Shown piece by piece: positions 45,846 to 55,247 of a stretch of DNA of 64,000 nucleotides. The stretch is from Streptomyces tubercidicus (GTDB lineage: Bacteria > Actinomycetota > Actinomycetes > Streptomycetales > Streptomycetaceae): positions 2,914,001 through 2,978,000 of the forward strand of contig NZ_CP114205.1 of NCBI RefSeq assembly GCF_027497495.1. The letters run 5' to 3'. Position 1 is the stretch's first letter. Each line of letters begins with the position of its first letter. The notes under the pieces are model-generated. The model saw only the letters and a list, made by a program, of their open reading frames with translations, did not search any database and was not told the origin of the DNA. Position numbers and translations under genes: made by a program.

Positions 45846-46346
45846 ATGCCCACCTCTTCGGACATGACGACCCACACCGACTCCGCTCTCCTCGACGCGC
45901 TGCAGCACCAAGTGGCCGTCTTCGCCCGCCGCGCAGAACAGAGCCGGCTCGGCGGCGTCGGGCAGGCGCGCAACTCCATGGACCGCGCCGCGTATCTGCT
46001 GCTCAACCGCCTGGACCAGGAAGGCCCGATGGGCGTCAAGGCCCTGGCCGCCGGTATGGGCATCGACTCCTCGACGGTCACCCGGCAGGTCGCCCCGCTG
46101 GTCGACTCCGGTCTGGTCAGCCGCGCCACCCACCCCGAGGACGGCCGCGCCGTGGTGCTCCAGCTCTCCGAGCGCGGGCGCGCCCGTCTGGACGAGGTGC
46201 GCACCTCACGCCGTGCGCTGATGGCCCTGGTGACGGACCAGTGGTCCGAGGAGGAGCGCGCCTCCTTCACCACGCTCCTGACGCGCTTCAACGCCTCCCT
46301 CAGCGACATCACCGCGTCCTTGACGCCGCCCGGCCCGGCGTCCTGA
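45846..46346 (+). CDS. MarR-family regulator
   Basis: 166 residues from ATG 45846. The winged helix (GVKALAAGMGIDSSTVTRQVAPLVDSGLVSRATHPEDGRA, in parts) lies between dimerisation helices. Repressors of this family often sense phenolics or oxidants. It is 208 bp from, and divergent to, ilvA; whether it controls that gene is not evident. Confidence 0.9.
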   Translation: MPTSSDMTTHTDSALLDALQHQVAVFARRAEQSRLGGVGQARNSMDRAAYLLLNRLDQEGPMGVKALAAGMGIDSSTVTRQVAPLVDSGLVSRATHPEDGRAVVLQLSERGRARLDEVRTSRRALMALVTDQWSEEERASFTTLLTRFNASLSDITASLTPPGPAS

Positions 46347-46399
46347 CGCCTGCGCAGACCGGCGGGGCGGTGCCCCCTCGCGCACACCACCCGGCGCAC

Positions 46400-46424
46400 A
46401 CCACCCCTCGCGTGGAGGGGTGGT
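46400..46424. terminator. Bidirectional terminator
   Basis: ACCACCCCTC and GAGGGGTGGT form a 10-bp stem with a 5-nt loop, between the convergent MarR and metB genes. Confidence 0.85.
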
Positions 46425-46450
46425 GAACAGCGAGGCCGGGACTCGTTCCG

Positions 46451-47611
46451 TCAGCCCAGCGCCTGCTTGAGGTCGGCCAGCAGGTCGTCGACGGACTCGA
46501 TGCCGACCGAGAGGCGCACGAGGTCGGCGGGGACCTCCAGCAGCGAACCGGCCGTCGAGGCGTGCGTCATCCGCCCCGGGTGCTCGATCAGCGACTCGAC
46601 GCCGCCCAGCGACTCACCGAGGGTGAACAACTTGGCCCGGTTGCAGACCTCCACCGCCGCCTGCTCGCCGCCCGCGACACGGAACGACACCATGCCGCCG
46701 TAGGACCGCATCTGCTTGGTGGCGACCTCGTGGCCCGGGTGCTCGGCCAGCCCCGGGTAGTAGACCTGGGTCACCTTGTCGTGGGAACTCAGCAGCTCCG
46801 CGATCCGCTCCGCGTTGGCACTGTGCCGGTCCATACGGACGGCGAGCGTCTTGATACCGCGCATCACCAGCCAGGCGTCGAACGGGCCGGCGACCGCGCC
46901 CATCGCGTTCTGGTGGTAGGCGAGTTCCTCACCGAGGGTCTCGTCATTGACGACCAGCGCGCCGCCGACCACGTCCGAGTGGCCGCCCATGTACTTGGTC
47001 GTGGAGTAGACCACCACATCGGCGCCGAGGGCGAGCGGCTGCTGCAGGTAGGGGCTGGCGAAGGTGTTGTCAACGACGAGCTTGACCCCGGCGTCCCGGG
47101 CAACGCCGGCGAGCGCCTCGATGTCCGTGATGCCGAGCAGCGGGTTGGAGGGCGTCTCCACCCAGATCGCCTTCGTACGGGGCCGCAGCGCGGCGCGTAC
47201 GGCCTCCGGGTCGGAGGTGTCGGCCACCGACCACTCCACACCCCAGCGCTCGACGACCTTGGAGATGAGGCGGAACGTACCGCCGTAGGCGTCATTGGGG
47301 ATGACGACATGGTCGCCGGGGGTCAGCAGGGTGCGCAGCAGGCAGTCCTCGGCGGCGAGGCCGGAGGCGAAGGCCAGGCCGCGGCGGCCGCCGTCCAGCG
47401 CCGCGAGGTTGTCTTCCAGGGCGGTACGGGTCGGGTTGGCGCTGCGGCTGTACTCGTAGCCGCCGCGGAGCCCGCCCACGCCGTCCTGCTTGTAGGTGGA
47501 TACCTGGTAGATGGGAGGTACCACCGCGCCGGTCGCCTCGTCAGGCTCCTGACCTGCGTGGATGGCAAGGGTTTCGAAATGCTGGTGGCGCTCTTCGCGC
47601 TGATCGCTCAT
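46451..47611 (-). CDS. metB: Cystathionine gamma-synthase
   Basis: 386 residues from ATG 47611 (SDQREERHQHFETLAIHAG). Cys/Met-metabolism PLP fold: SRSANPTRTALE, VDNTFASPYLQQPLALGADVV in parts, PLP lysine K206 in STTKYMGGHSD. It condenses O-acyl-homoserine with cysteine to cystathionine, or runs as gamma-lyase; the two are not separable here. Gene order next to msrA is conserved in Streptomyces. Confidence 0.9.
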   Translation of the reverse strand: MSDQREERHQHFETLAIHAGQEPDEATGAVVPPIYQVSTYKQDGVGGLRGGYEYSRSANPTRTALEDNLAALDGGRRGLAFASGLAAEDCLLRTLLTPGDHVVIPNDAYGGTFRLISKVVERWGVEWSVADTSDPEAVRAALRPRTKAIWVETPSNPLLGITDIEALAGVARDAGVKLVVDNTFASPYLQQPLALGADVVVYSTTKYMGGHSDVVGGALVVNDETLGEELAYHQNAMGAVAGPFDAWLVMRGIKTLAVRMDRHSANAERIAELLSSHDKVTQVYYPGLAEHPGHEVATKQMRSYGGMVSFRVAGGEQAAVEVCNRAKLFTLGESLGGVESLIEHPGRMTHASTAGSLLEVPADLVRLSVGIESVDDLLADLKQALG

Positions 47612-47823
47612 GCCTGCCGAGGGTAGTCGTCCGCGCAACCGAACTTTCCGGAACTTTCTGGTTGGCTGGATAGTGGATATAGGTGGAGCCCCGCACGCCG
47701 GTTCCCTCCGTCAGCCCCGCCGCACACGGCCCACAGCCCCTCCGCCCGCCCCTGCGCCCCTCCCGCCCCACTCCCCCGCCCCCAGGCAGCCGTTACAAGA
47801 ATTTCAGGTACAGGACACTCCAC

Positions 47824-48984
47824 ATGGACGCTCTGCTGGTTCTCTTCGCCGCGCTCGCGCTCGGCGGCCTCGTCTTCCTGCCCTGGATGCGACGCCGACG
47901 GGCCGTGCAGCACACCCGGCAGGGCCTGGTGGTGGCCTCCGACCCGATGGCGGGCTACGGCTTCGTACCGCTGGAGGAGCTCGACGTACGCCTGCCCGGC
48001 CCGGACCAGGAGCTGGCCGACGCGCTCGCCGAGATGCGCCGGACGCATGACTGGCGCCCGGCCGCCGAGCTGCTGAAGTCCACCGGTGACGACTGGGAGC
48101 GCCGCTGGCAGCGGGTGCAGACACTGGCCGGCGCCGCCGCCTTCGAGCTGGCCGCGGAGGAGGCGTCGGAGCAGCAGCGGCGCGGTACGGCCCCCGGGTA
48201 CGGCGACGGCGGGCGGACCGGCGGGATCTGGCTGCGCACCTGGCGCTCGGAGGCGCCCAAGGACCCCGGCGGCGCCCAGACGCACGCCCAGTTCCTCGCC
48301 GTCCAGGCGCTGCGCGATCCGGGCTCCCAGGACTTCCGCATGATCCTGGAGGAGGCCCGTACGGTCTGCCGGGAAGCGGCGCTGCTGGCCCCCGGCAGCC
48401 CGATCCCGTACATCACCGAGCTGGCGGTCGCCCGCGGTCTGCACGACCGCCCCGCCGACTACGAGGAACTCTGGACCAAGGTCGCCCAGCGCGCCCCGCA
48501 ACACATGGGCGCCCACCTCGCCGCGCTCCCCTACTGGTCGCAGAAGTGGCACGGCTCCCGTGAGCAGGCCGAGTCCTTCGCCGAACGCGCCGCGGCCGCC
48601 GCCCCCGCAGGGACCCTCCTCCCGGCCCTCCCCCTCTTCGCGGTCTACGAGCACCTCCCCGAGGCCAACATGGTCCGCAGCCTGTACCAGAGCGCGGTCG
48701 TCGAGCGCGCCATAGAGGGCGCTCACTTCGCGCTCCGCAAGGCCCCCGCCGACCACCCCATGGCGCCGCACGTCCGCCATCTCCTGGTCTGGTTCCTGGT
48801 ACGCGCCGAGCGCTACGCCGAGGCCATGGAACAGCTCCGCCTCGTCGACGGCCACGTGGGCGCCGTCCCCTGGTCCTACGGCCACAGCCCCGCCGCCGAA
48901 TACGCCGCCTACCGCGCCCTGGCCATCGCGGGCTGGGAACAACTCGGCGGCACCTCCGCGGGCTTCCCGCCACCCGGAAACTGA
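47824..48984 (+). CDS. Membrane-anchored helical protein of unknown function
   Basis: 386 residues from ATG 47824. One N-terminal membrane helix (DALLVLFAALALGGLVFLPW) is followed by a positively charged stop (MRRRRA), then a helical-repeat cytoplasmic domain (DWRPAAELLKSTGDDWERRW, EEARTVCREAALLAPGSPIPYI) resembling TPR/DUF4034-type proteins. Conserved between metB and msrA. Function unknown. Confidence 0.78.
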   Translation: MDALLVLFAALALGGLVFLPWMRRRRAVQHTRQGLVVASDPMAGYGFVPLEELDVRLPGPDQELADALAEMRRTHDWRPAAELLKSTGDDWERRWQRVQTLAGAAAFELAAEEASEQQRRGTAPGYGDGGRTGGIWLRTWRSEAPKDPGGAQTHAQFLAVQALRDPGSQDFRMILEEARTVCREAALLAPGSPIPYITELAVARGLHDRPADYEELWTKVAQRAPQHMGAHLAALPYWSQKWHGSREQAESFAERAAAAAPAGTLLPALPLFAVYEHLPEANMVRSLYQSAVVERAIEGAHFALRKAPADHPMAPHVRHLLVWFLVRAERYAEAMEQLRLVDGHVGAVPWSYGHSPAAEYAAYRALAIAGWEQLGGTSAGFPPPGN

Positions 48985-49074
48985 GCTGCCCGGCCGGAAT
49001 GCCTCCGGCTTTTCCGGCGTTCCCGTCAATGCACACCCTCCGGTCCGCTCGCCCTCCCCAGGAGACTGATCCAC

Positions 49075-49740
49075 ATGCTGTTCTCCCGCTTCAAGAACCA
49101 GCTCCCCACCCCGGAGGAGGCACTCGAAGGCCGCCCCGAGCGGGCCTTCGCCGTCCCCGACCGGCACACCGTCCTCGGGAACCCGCTGCTCGGCCCGTAC
49201 CCGGACGGCCTGGAGATCGCCGACTTCGGCCTGGGCTGCTTCTGGGGCGCCGAGCGGAAGTTCTGGCAGACCAAGGGCGTCTGGACCACCCTCGTCGGCT
49301 ACCAGGGCGGCCACACCCCGAACCCCACCTACGAAGAGGTCTGCAGCGGCCACACCGGCCACACCGAAGCCGTCCGCGTCGTCTACGACCCCGCAGTCGT
49401 CCCCTACACCACCCTCCTGAAGCTCTTCTGGGAGTCCCACGACCCGACCCAGGGCTTCCGCCAGGGCAACGACGTCGGCACCCAATACCGCTCCGCCATC
49501 TACACCCACTCCCCCGCCCAACAACAGTCCGCCGAAGCCTCCCGCGACGCCTACGCCCCCATCCTCCACAACGCCGGCCACAACAACATCACCACCGAAA
49601 TCCTCCCCGCCACCGGCCGCCCCTTCTACCCGGCTGAGCCTTACCACCAGCAGTACCTGGACAAGAACCCGACGGGGTACTGCGGGATCGGGGGGACGGG
49701 GGTGAGCTGCCCGGTGGGGGTGGCTCCGGCCGGCGAATGA
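49075..49740 (+). CDS. msrA: Peptide methionine sulfoxide reductase MsrA
   Basis: 221 residues; AGGAGA upstream. Catalytic Cys55 in GLGCFWGAE, with resolving cysteines Cys203 and Cys212 in GYCG...GVSCPVG. It reduces methionine-S-sulfoxide in proteins. The last ~30 codons occur again, in altered form, at 50429 and 52739, so the 3' end seems to have been replaced by recombination. The stop overlaps the next gene start by 4 bp. Confidence 0.95.
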   Translation: MLFSRFKNQLPTPEEALEGRPERAFAVPDRHTVLGNPLLGPYPDGLEIADFGLGCFWGAERKFWQTKGVWTTLVGYQGGHTPNPTYEEVCSGHTGHTEAVRVVYDPAVVPYTTLLKLFWESHDPTQGFRQGNDVGTQYRSAIYTHSPAQQQSAEASRDAYAPILHNAGHNNITTEILPATGRPFYPAEPYHQQYLDKNPTGYCGIGGTGVSCPVGVAPAGE

Positions 49741-50330
49741 GCCTCGCTCTCGACCGCGAGCATCTCTCCGCGCTGTGGCAGCGGCAGTGGCCCATGGGAC
49801 CGCCCGTCGCCCATGAGTTACGCGCTGCCTACAGCGACCGCTGGGTGCGCTTCCACCACCTCCCCGACTCGAAGCGCTACCCGGATACCGAGGACGAATA
49901 CGCCGTGGTCCTGGACCGGAACAACACGGTCCTGGATGAGCTCTTCGCCGGCACCGACGTGTACGTGCTGACCATGGCTTGGTCCAGCGAACCGACTGGC
50001 CCGGAACTCCCCACGCAGCGGCGCGAGGTGCACCCCGACGGCTCCCTCTGGATGACCATCGCCAACGAAGCCGACCCCGACCCCGAGTTCCACACGTACA
50101 CACACCTCTACGCCGACCGCCGCCCCTGGCAACGAGGCAGCATCGACGGAATCCTCTGGGAAGTCGCGCACGACGTACTCAGCGGCGTGATCATCACCGA
50201 CACCGGACTCCAGCGCATCCACCACCCCTACGACGGCGGCGCGGACGTCATCCTGACGACTCCCGAGGAGCGCAACCGGGTCCGGAACCGTCATACGGAC
50301 TGGCTCGCCCAGCATCCGAACGACCTGTGA
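49737..50330 (+). CDS. DUF3885 domain protein
   Basis: 197 residues. DUF3885 signatures are the [20 protein letters not shown] opening, [13 protein letters not shown] strands and [14 protein letters not shown]...[13 protein letters not shown] at the end. The family is of unknown function, frequent in accessory loci of bacteria. It overlaps msrA by ATGA, an unusual coupling for an accessory gene, and starts the patch between msrA-end copies. Confidence 0.8.
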   Translation: MSLALDREHLSALWQRQWPMGPPVAHELRAAYSDRWVRFHHLPDSKRYPDTEDEYAVVLDRNNTVLDELFAGTDVYVLTMAWSSEPTGPELPTQRREVHPDGSLWMTIANEADPDPEFHTYTHLYADRRPWQRGSIDGILWEVAHDVLSGVIITDTGLQRIHHPYDGGADVILTTPEERNRVRNRHTDWLAQHPNDL

Positions 50331-50733
50331 GACACGGTGCCAGAGACAGCCCACAAAGATCTGGACGATCAAGCAATCTCGCGACTTCGCACGTGGTCGT
50401 CCCTCTCTGAGTAGCAAGCGACTAGGGACACCAGCAGTACCTGGACAAGAACCCGACCGGGTACTGCGGGACGGGGATCAAGCTAAGTGAGCCGTCGGGG
50501 ACGAACTGGGGACGGTCCTGCCCGACGGGGATCGCACCGGCGCCGGACGCGCCGACGGACTAGACAGCAGCACAGCTTCGTGAGCTGCGCCATCCCGTCA
50601 GTGGCTCATACGGAGGCCGGGGCGGCACACCGTCGGGTCGGATGCTATCGACCCTCAGCCGCCCTAAGGCCCCTTTTAGCCAATGGACCCTTCCGAAGCA
50701 TGCTTCGGCCCACAGCACGCCACGAATCAAGGC
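50331..50733. other. Non-coding stretch holding the displaced msrA end
   Basis: 403 bp after DUF3885. Apart from the msrA fragment (50429-50563) no gene is supported. Composition is mixed and less GC-rich. Confidence 0.5.
50429..50563 (+). pseudogene. Displaced C-terminal piece of a divergent msrA
   Basis: The frame CAC CAG CAG... reads [16 protein letters not shown], then SEPSGTNWGR, SCPTGIAPAPDAP and a TAG at 50561. It matches the MsrA C-terminus, including both resolving cysteines, but differs from the intact gene and carries a 13-residue insertion, so it comes from another allele. No N-terminal part is nearby. Confidence 0.8.
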
Positions 50734-51150
50734 ATGGCATCTTCGGGGGCGAGGCGGAGCAATCTTGGTGGCTTGGGGCAGTGGTGGGGAGTCCTGGCCG
50801 GCGTCCTACTGATCGCAGCTTGGATCAACAGGGCAGCCGGGCCAGCAGTGGTGATCACGCTCTCAGCCGTCGTCCTACTCTGGTGCGCCTTCCAGGCACC
50901 GGTCACATGTGGCGCACCGGTACGGAGGCGCGAAGACGGCTGCCGCAACAACGCATCGGGACTCCTTCTCGGTTGCCACATCCGGCAACACCGCTGGCAG
51001 AAGCTCAAGATGCTGATCGTCCGCCGCCAAGTCCGGGCCTTCTGCTCAGGACTGTTCTCAGACGGCAAAGCCACCGTCGTCACCCTCGCTGGAATCGGCA
51101 GTTTCATCTCCGGGCTGGTCGCCCTCGTTCCCGGCGTGGTCGTCCACTGA
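50734..51150 (+). CDS. Small Cys-rich membrane protein
   Basis: 138 residues from ATG 50734. Two membrane helices open the protein (WWGVLAGVLLIAAWI; AVVITLSAVVLLWCAF); then four cysteines in a basic stretch (VTCGAPVRRREDGC, LLLGCHIRQH) could hold a metal, and a C-terminal helix (TVVTLAGIGSFISGLVALVPGVVV) re-enters the membrane. No family recognised. It lies in the msrA-end-bounded patch. Confidence 0.62.
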   Translation: MASSGARRSNLGGLGQWWGVLAGVLLIAAWINRAAGPAVVITLSAVVLLWCAFQAPVTCGAPVRRREDGCRNNASGLLLGCHIRQHRWQKLKMLIVRRQVRAFCSGLFSDGKATVVTLAGIGSFISGLVALVPGVVVH

Positions 51151-51262
51151 CCAACGTGTAAGGGTGCGCGACGTAAGCATCGGGGTCGGCAAACGGAGCC
51201 CCGTGACTACTGGATGACTCGTCTCCCCCTCGCCACGGGCCGGACTGCCTCTAGCTACCCGG

Positions 51263-52627
51263 TCACTCGGGATCGTCCCCTTCCGCCTCGGCCAATGCCT
51301 GCACCAAAGGCTCGGCAGAGGCGTGCAGGCGAAAGCCTGACGCCTTCACGTAACTGTAGTTGGGATCGTAGACAGCCTGTAGGAGTGGAGCGACGTGATC
51401 GGGCAGCAGCCCCGCAGCTTGAAGCTCCATAGTGAACCGGCTGATGGGACGCACCAGGCCGTTCAGTTTGGCCTCCGGGGAGTAGTGACACAGCTCCCTG
51501 ATCGTCTCGTGGCTCACGAATCCTTCGTTGTCTGCAGCCCATCTGATGACGGCGGCACGGTCCTCATAGCCACCCGAAACAAGTTTCTCAAGCAGTGCTT
51601 CTACAGCCGACGGATTCCACAAGCCCTGCAGAGTCTCGGCGACCTCCTCCGTCACTTCCTCCCGCGAGCGATCCACACGGTCGATATCATCCAATCCCGT
51701 CTCAGCTGCATCGATGGCAAAGACAGACGCACCGAGAGCCGTGAATTGGCGCGGCGTAAGCATGTACAGTCGGGTGCCAGCCTCGCAGGACATTTCATCA
51801 ATCAACTCTTGCCTTGGCCCGCTAGCTTGTCGGTTATCCCTTCGCCACCAGTCCTCCTTCACGTCACCGGTGACGAGCAAGACATCGCACTTGCGGAGGC
51901 GCGCCTCATCGAGGATCTGGCTCCACACCAAGAAGTCTCCGACGGCGTTGTCCCCCTTGCCGGCATCCATGTAACCTGGCGGGATCTTTTGTGTGACGCG
52001 GCGCTGTCCCTCCAGGGCGACCTCTTTGTACCTTTCTGGCGACAGAGGAGCCCCGACGCGAGCCGCCAGGGCCTTCTCCAGAGCCGCGACGACCGGATCT
52101 GCTGCAGTGTCACGGTCGGCAGGCCCTGCATGCTTCACGACAAGATCATCCACTGCCTTGGTTGCCGCCTCGAACCCGCTATTGAGATCCTCAAAGATCC
52201 TTTTCAACTCATCTTCTGGAAGGGCGAATCGACCAGCCCAATTACGGAGAACACCGGTCGCCTTTCCCTTGATATCCTGCAGCTCCTTGATTGCACTCGC
52301 AGCAGAAGCCTTAGGAGCGCTCACCGTTTCCAGGCGGTGGCGCCAGAACTCAACGAGCACCTGGTTAGGGATCCAAAGCTGGTTGCCCAGTTTCGCCATG
52401 ACTGACAACAGAAGTTGACGCCCCTGCTCCGTGTATCGGTAGAGGTCGAGCAGGACATTAGCGTCGGCTACAACCAGTCCCGCGTTCATCACCCGCGCCA
52501 GATCACCCTCAGATGGCGAGCGATAGCTCTCGAACCCATCGAAGATGCCCAGTTTCGGCTGAATCTGGGCCTTTTGGGGCATGGAGTCGTCTACAGCAGT
52601 GGGATCAGTCACACCCTGATCCTGCAT
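51263..52627 (-). CDS. PIN_8/DUF4935-type PIN-like nuclease protein
   Basis: 454 residues if ATG 52627 is used; ATG 52582 is possible. The PIN-like core (~30-290) has the first acid in LVVADANVLLDLYRY, then WIPNQVLVEFWRHRL, and GDNAVGDFLVWSQILDEAR with VLLVTGDVKEDWWRRD holding further acids. About 160 unassigned C-terminal residues follow. PIN_8 domains are predicted metal-dependent RNases enriched in defence islands. GC content is lower than the core, in line with acquisition. No antitoxin is obvious. Confidence 0.78.
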   Translation of the reverse strand: MQDQGVTDPTAVDDSMPQKAQIQPKLGIFDGFESYRSPSEGDLARVMNAGLVVADANVLLDLYRYTEQGRQLLLSVMAKLGNQLWIPNQVLVEFWRHRLETVSAPKASAASAIKELQDIKGKATGVLRNWAGRFALPEDELKRIFEDLNSGFEAATKAVDDLVVKHAGPADRDTAADPVVAALEKALAARVGAPLSPERYKEVALEGQRRVTQKIPPGYMDAGKGDNAVGDFLVWSQILDEARLRKCDVLLVTGDVKEDWWRRDNRQASGPRQELIDEMSCEAGTRLYMLTPRQFTALGASVFAIDAAETGLDDIDRVDRSREEVTEEVAETLQGLWNPSAVEALLEKLVSGGYEDRAAVIRWAADNEGFVSHETIRELCHYSPEAKLNGLVRPISRFTMELQAAGLLPDHVAPLLQAVYDPNYSYVKASGFRLHASAEPLVQALAEAEGDDPE

Positions 52628-52738
52628 CAGAGGACGGCGGTTCGCTGCTCCCTTACAGACATTGCTTGCGAGACCAGGCACTCAGGTGGCGCCGGAAGCC
52701 GATCAGCAGCAAGCGGTCACATGGCAGGGCAGGCTCGG

Positions 52739-52786
52739 CGGGACGGGGTGAGCTGTCCGGTGGGGGTGGCTCCTACGGAGGGCTGA
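52739..52786 (+). pseudogene. Second displaced 3' end of msrA
   Basis: The segment ending in the frame [13 protein letters not shown], stop 52784-52786, is nearly identical to the msrA tail at 49693-49727 (about one indel and one mismatch over 35 bp) but lies 3 kb downstream. Confidence 0.75.
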
Positions 52787-53119
52787 TCGCGTAGCAGCTG
52801 ATCATGTGGGGACTGCTCCCGTGCCCAGGCGGCCTCCACGCTGCCCATCACGCTGGTTCCGCGGTCCCGCCGGGCATGCGGCCGGCAGAACGAAGTCCTG
52901 CACAGTTCCCCCTGGTCGACTGGCGGCATGAGTCGCAGTCGCCATATCCCTGCAATGGGGTTGCCAGCACGGCTTGTTCAGTGTGGCAGGTCGTCTTGCG
53001 GGGCCCAGAGGGAGCGATGAGGTAGCGCGAGGATCGACCCGAGTTGGCCTGCCTCTCAACGGACTTGTCTCGACGGACTTTTGTCGTCGGCTCCAGGTCT
53101 CGCCCTCCCCGTAAAGCGA
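52787..53119. other. Intergenic stretch, no gene seen
   Basis: About 330 bp between the msrA-end scar and the glycosyltransferase promoter. It holds a short direct repeat CGGACTT-N8-CGGACTT near 53048-53072 but no supported gene. Confidence 0.45.
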
Positions 53120-53155
53120 TTGCACGAGACGCATCGTCTCGCCTACCGTGAGGCC
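53120..53155 (+). promoter_or_regulatory. Leaderless promoter with operator in its spacer
   Basis: -35 TTGCAC (53120-53125), 18-bp spacer, -10 TACCGT (53144-53149), 6 nt, then ATG 53156. The perfect palindrome CGAGACGcatCGTCTCG (53125-53141) fills the spacer, a classic site for a repressor such as a TetR or MmyB type. Confidence 0.72.
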
Positions 53156-54370
53156 ATGACGACCCCGAAAGCCGCCAGACGCGCCCATATCGCCATGTTC
53201 TCCATCGCTGCTCACGGGCATGTGAATCCGAGTCTTGAAGTGATTCGGGAGCTTGTTGCTCGGGGGCATCGGGTGACGTATGCGATTCCGCATCTGTTCG
53301 AGGAGAAGGTTGCTGAGACCGGTGCTGAGCCGGTGTTGTACCGGACGACGCTGCCGTCGCCCGATGATGATCCGTCGGCGTGGGGGACCACGCTGCTCGA
53401 CAACATGGAGCCGTTCCTGGACGACGCGATCCAGGCGTTGCCGCAGCTCATCGGGGCCTATCGAGGGGATGAGCCGGACCTCGTGCTGCATGACATCACC
53501 TCGTTCCCGGCGCGTGTTCTCGCCCACCGGTGGCGGGTGCCCGCGGTGTCCCTCTCGCCGAACCTCGTTGCGTGGGAGGGGTATGAGGAGGAAGTCGCCG
53601 AGCCGATGTGGGAGGAGCCCGGGAAAACCGAGCGCGGGCGGGCGTACTACGAGAAGTTCGTCAACTGGCTTACAGAGAACGGGATTACGCAGCATCCGGA
53701 TCCGTTCCTCGGCCGCCCCGATCGTTCGATCGTGCTCATTCCCAAGGTGCTGCAGCCGAATGCCGACCGGGTCGACGAGAGGGTGCACTCGTTTGTCGGT
53801 GCCTGCCAGGGGGACCGTGCGGCGCAGGGCGGATGGGAGCGGCCCGCGGATGCCGAGCGCGTGCTGCTGGTGTCGCTCGGCTCGTCCTTCACCAAGCAGC
53901 CCGGTTTCTACCGTGAGTGTGTCAAGGCATTCGGTGACCTGCCGGGGTGGCATGTGGTGCTCCAGGTGGGCAAGCATGTCACCGCCGAGGATCTCGGGGA
54001 GGTTCCCGGGAACATCGAAGTGCGCGACTGGGTACCGCAGTTGGCGATTTTGAAGCAGGCCGATGCGTTTATTACGCACGCGGGGGCCGGAGGCAGTCAG
54101 GAGGGGCTGGCCACCGCCACTCCCATGGTGGCCGTTCCGCAGGCCGTCGACCAGTTCGGCAACGCGGACGTGCTGCAGGGGCTCGGCGTGGCCCGCCATG
54201 TTCCGATGGACGAGGCGGATGCCGGCACGCTCCGGGCGGCCGTGCTCGGGCTCGTCGACGACCCGGAGGTGAAGCGCCGTCTCGCGGACATCCAGCGGGA
54301 GATGGCCACCGAGGGCGGGACCCGGCGGGCGGCTGATCTCATCGAGGCCGAGCTGCCCGCTGCTGAGTGA
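53156..54370 (+). CDS. Macrolide-type glycosyltransferase (OleD/MgtA family)
   Basis: 404 residues. GT-B fold, family 1: N-terminal [18 protein letters not shown] with the catalytic His20 region, and the nucleotide-sugar motif [30 protein letters not shown] near the C-terminus, shown in parts. Relatives (OleD, MgtA) inactivate macrolides by adding glucose to the 2'-OH. It probably detoxifies or resists a macrolide-like compound; the acceptor is not defined by sequence. It ends 45 bp from the convergent regulator. Confidence 0.9.
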   Translation: MTTPKAARRAHIAMFSIAAHGHVNPSLEVIRELVARGHRVTYAIPHLFEEKVAETGAEPVLYRTTLPSPDDDPSAWGTTLLDNMEPFLDDAIQALPQLIGAYRGDEPDLVLHDITSFPARVLAHRWRVPAVSLSPNLVAWEGYEEEVAEPMWEEPGKTERGRAYYEKFVNWLTENGITQHPDPFLGRPDRSIVLIPKVLQPNADRVDERVHSFVGACQGDRAAQGGWERPADAERVLLVSLGSSFTKQPGFYRECVKAFGDLPGWHVVLQVGKHVTAEDLGEVPGNIEVRDWVPQLAILKQADAFITHAGAGGSQEGLATATPMVAVPQAVDQFGNADVLQGLGVARHVPMDEADAGTLRAAVLGLVDDPEVKRRLADIQREMATEGGTRRAADLIEAELPAAE

Positions 54371-54415
54371 CGGCGGCGGGAGCCGCGCACCTGGGCGAGT
54401 GTCCGGACGTCGCGT

Positions 54416-55234
54416 TCAGAGGTCGGGGGGTGACGGCTGGTCGGCCGCCGGTTCGATATAGACCACCAGCGTCTGTTCCGGGTGTTCGGCCAGGTGGAAG
54501 GCGGTGTAGGCGTACTCGACCGGGCCGCGGTGGGGGTGGCGTAGGCGTTTGTGGCCGCTGTGGCGGGCCTGGACCTCGTACTGGCGCCACCATGCACGTG
54601 CCTCCGGGCTGTGTTCGGTCAGTTCGTCGATCAGGCGGGGGTAGCGGGGGTCGGTGGGGTGGCGTCCGGCCTGGGTTCGGAAGCGGGCGAGCAGGCCGCG
54701 TGCTTCGGGTTCCCAGTCGACGACGATCTCCCGGGCCATCGGTTCGAGGAAGACCCAGCGGAGGAAGTTGGGTGGGCGCTTCGACTCGTGGTCGATGAGG
54801 CGGGGGAAGAGGGCTTCGGCTGCCTGGTTGTGGCTGAGCACGTCGTAGGTGCCGCCGATGACATACGCGGGGTTCGGCTGGAGCAGGGAGGGTACGGAGG
54901 CCACCTCGGCGGTGAGCGGCTCGGGTTCGTCGGGTGCGTCCGCCGTGGCGTGCCCGACGAGCTGGAGGAGATGGGCGCGCTCGTGCCGGTCGAGTCGCAG
55001 TGCCGTGGCCAGGGAGTCCAGGACCTGTTCGGAGGCGCGGATCTGGCGTCCTTGCTCCAGGTACGTGTACCAGGTGGCGCTGATGCCGGCCAGGAGTGCC
55101 AGTTCCTCCCGGCGTAGGCCCGGTGTGCGGCGGCGGGCGGTCTGCGGGAGGCCGACCTCGGCCGGGGTGAGGCGCTCCCTCCGGCTGCGCAGGAAGGCAG
55201 CCAGCTGACGACGTTGGTCCGGCTGTCGTGGCAT
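54416..55234 (-). CDS. MmyB-family XRE regulator
   Basis: 272 residues. XRE helix-turn-helix at ~10-75 (RRTPGLRREELALLAGISATWYTYLEQGRQIRASEQVLDSL, in parts), then the MmyB-like PAS-fold ligand domain (~100-265: NPAYVIGGTYDVLSHNQAAEALF, FLRWVF). Such regulators often control adjacent redox or efflux genes. It is divergent from an SDR, whose expression it plausibly governs; the palindrome 55248-55267 lies just before its start. Confidence 0.9.
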   Translation of the reverse strand: MPRQPDQRRQLAAFLRSRRERLTPAEVGLPQTARRRTPGLRREELALLAGISATWYTYLEQGRQIRASEQVLDSLATALRLDRHERAHLLQLVGHATADAPDEPEPLTAEVASVPSLLQPNPAYVIGGTYDVLSHNQAAEALFPRLIDHESKRPPNFLRWVFLEPMAREIVVDWEPEARGLLARFRTQAGRHPTDPRYPRLIDELTEHSPEARAWWRQYEVQARHSGHKRLRHPHRGPVEYAYTAFHLAEHPEQTLVVYIEPAADQPSPPDL

Positions 55235-55247
55235 GGCACCTTCAGTT

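Noticed and set aside
44366..46399. Extended version of threonine deaminase starting at 46399
   Set aside because: The added residues run antisense through the MarR gene; homologues start at the ATG at 45637.
47608..50103. 831-codon open frame on the minus strand
   Set aside because: It lies opposite the membrane-anchored protein, msrA and DUF3885, all of which have clear family matches or ribosome sites.
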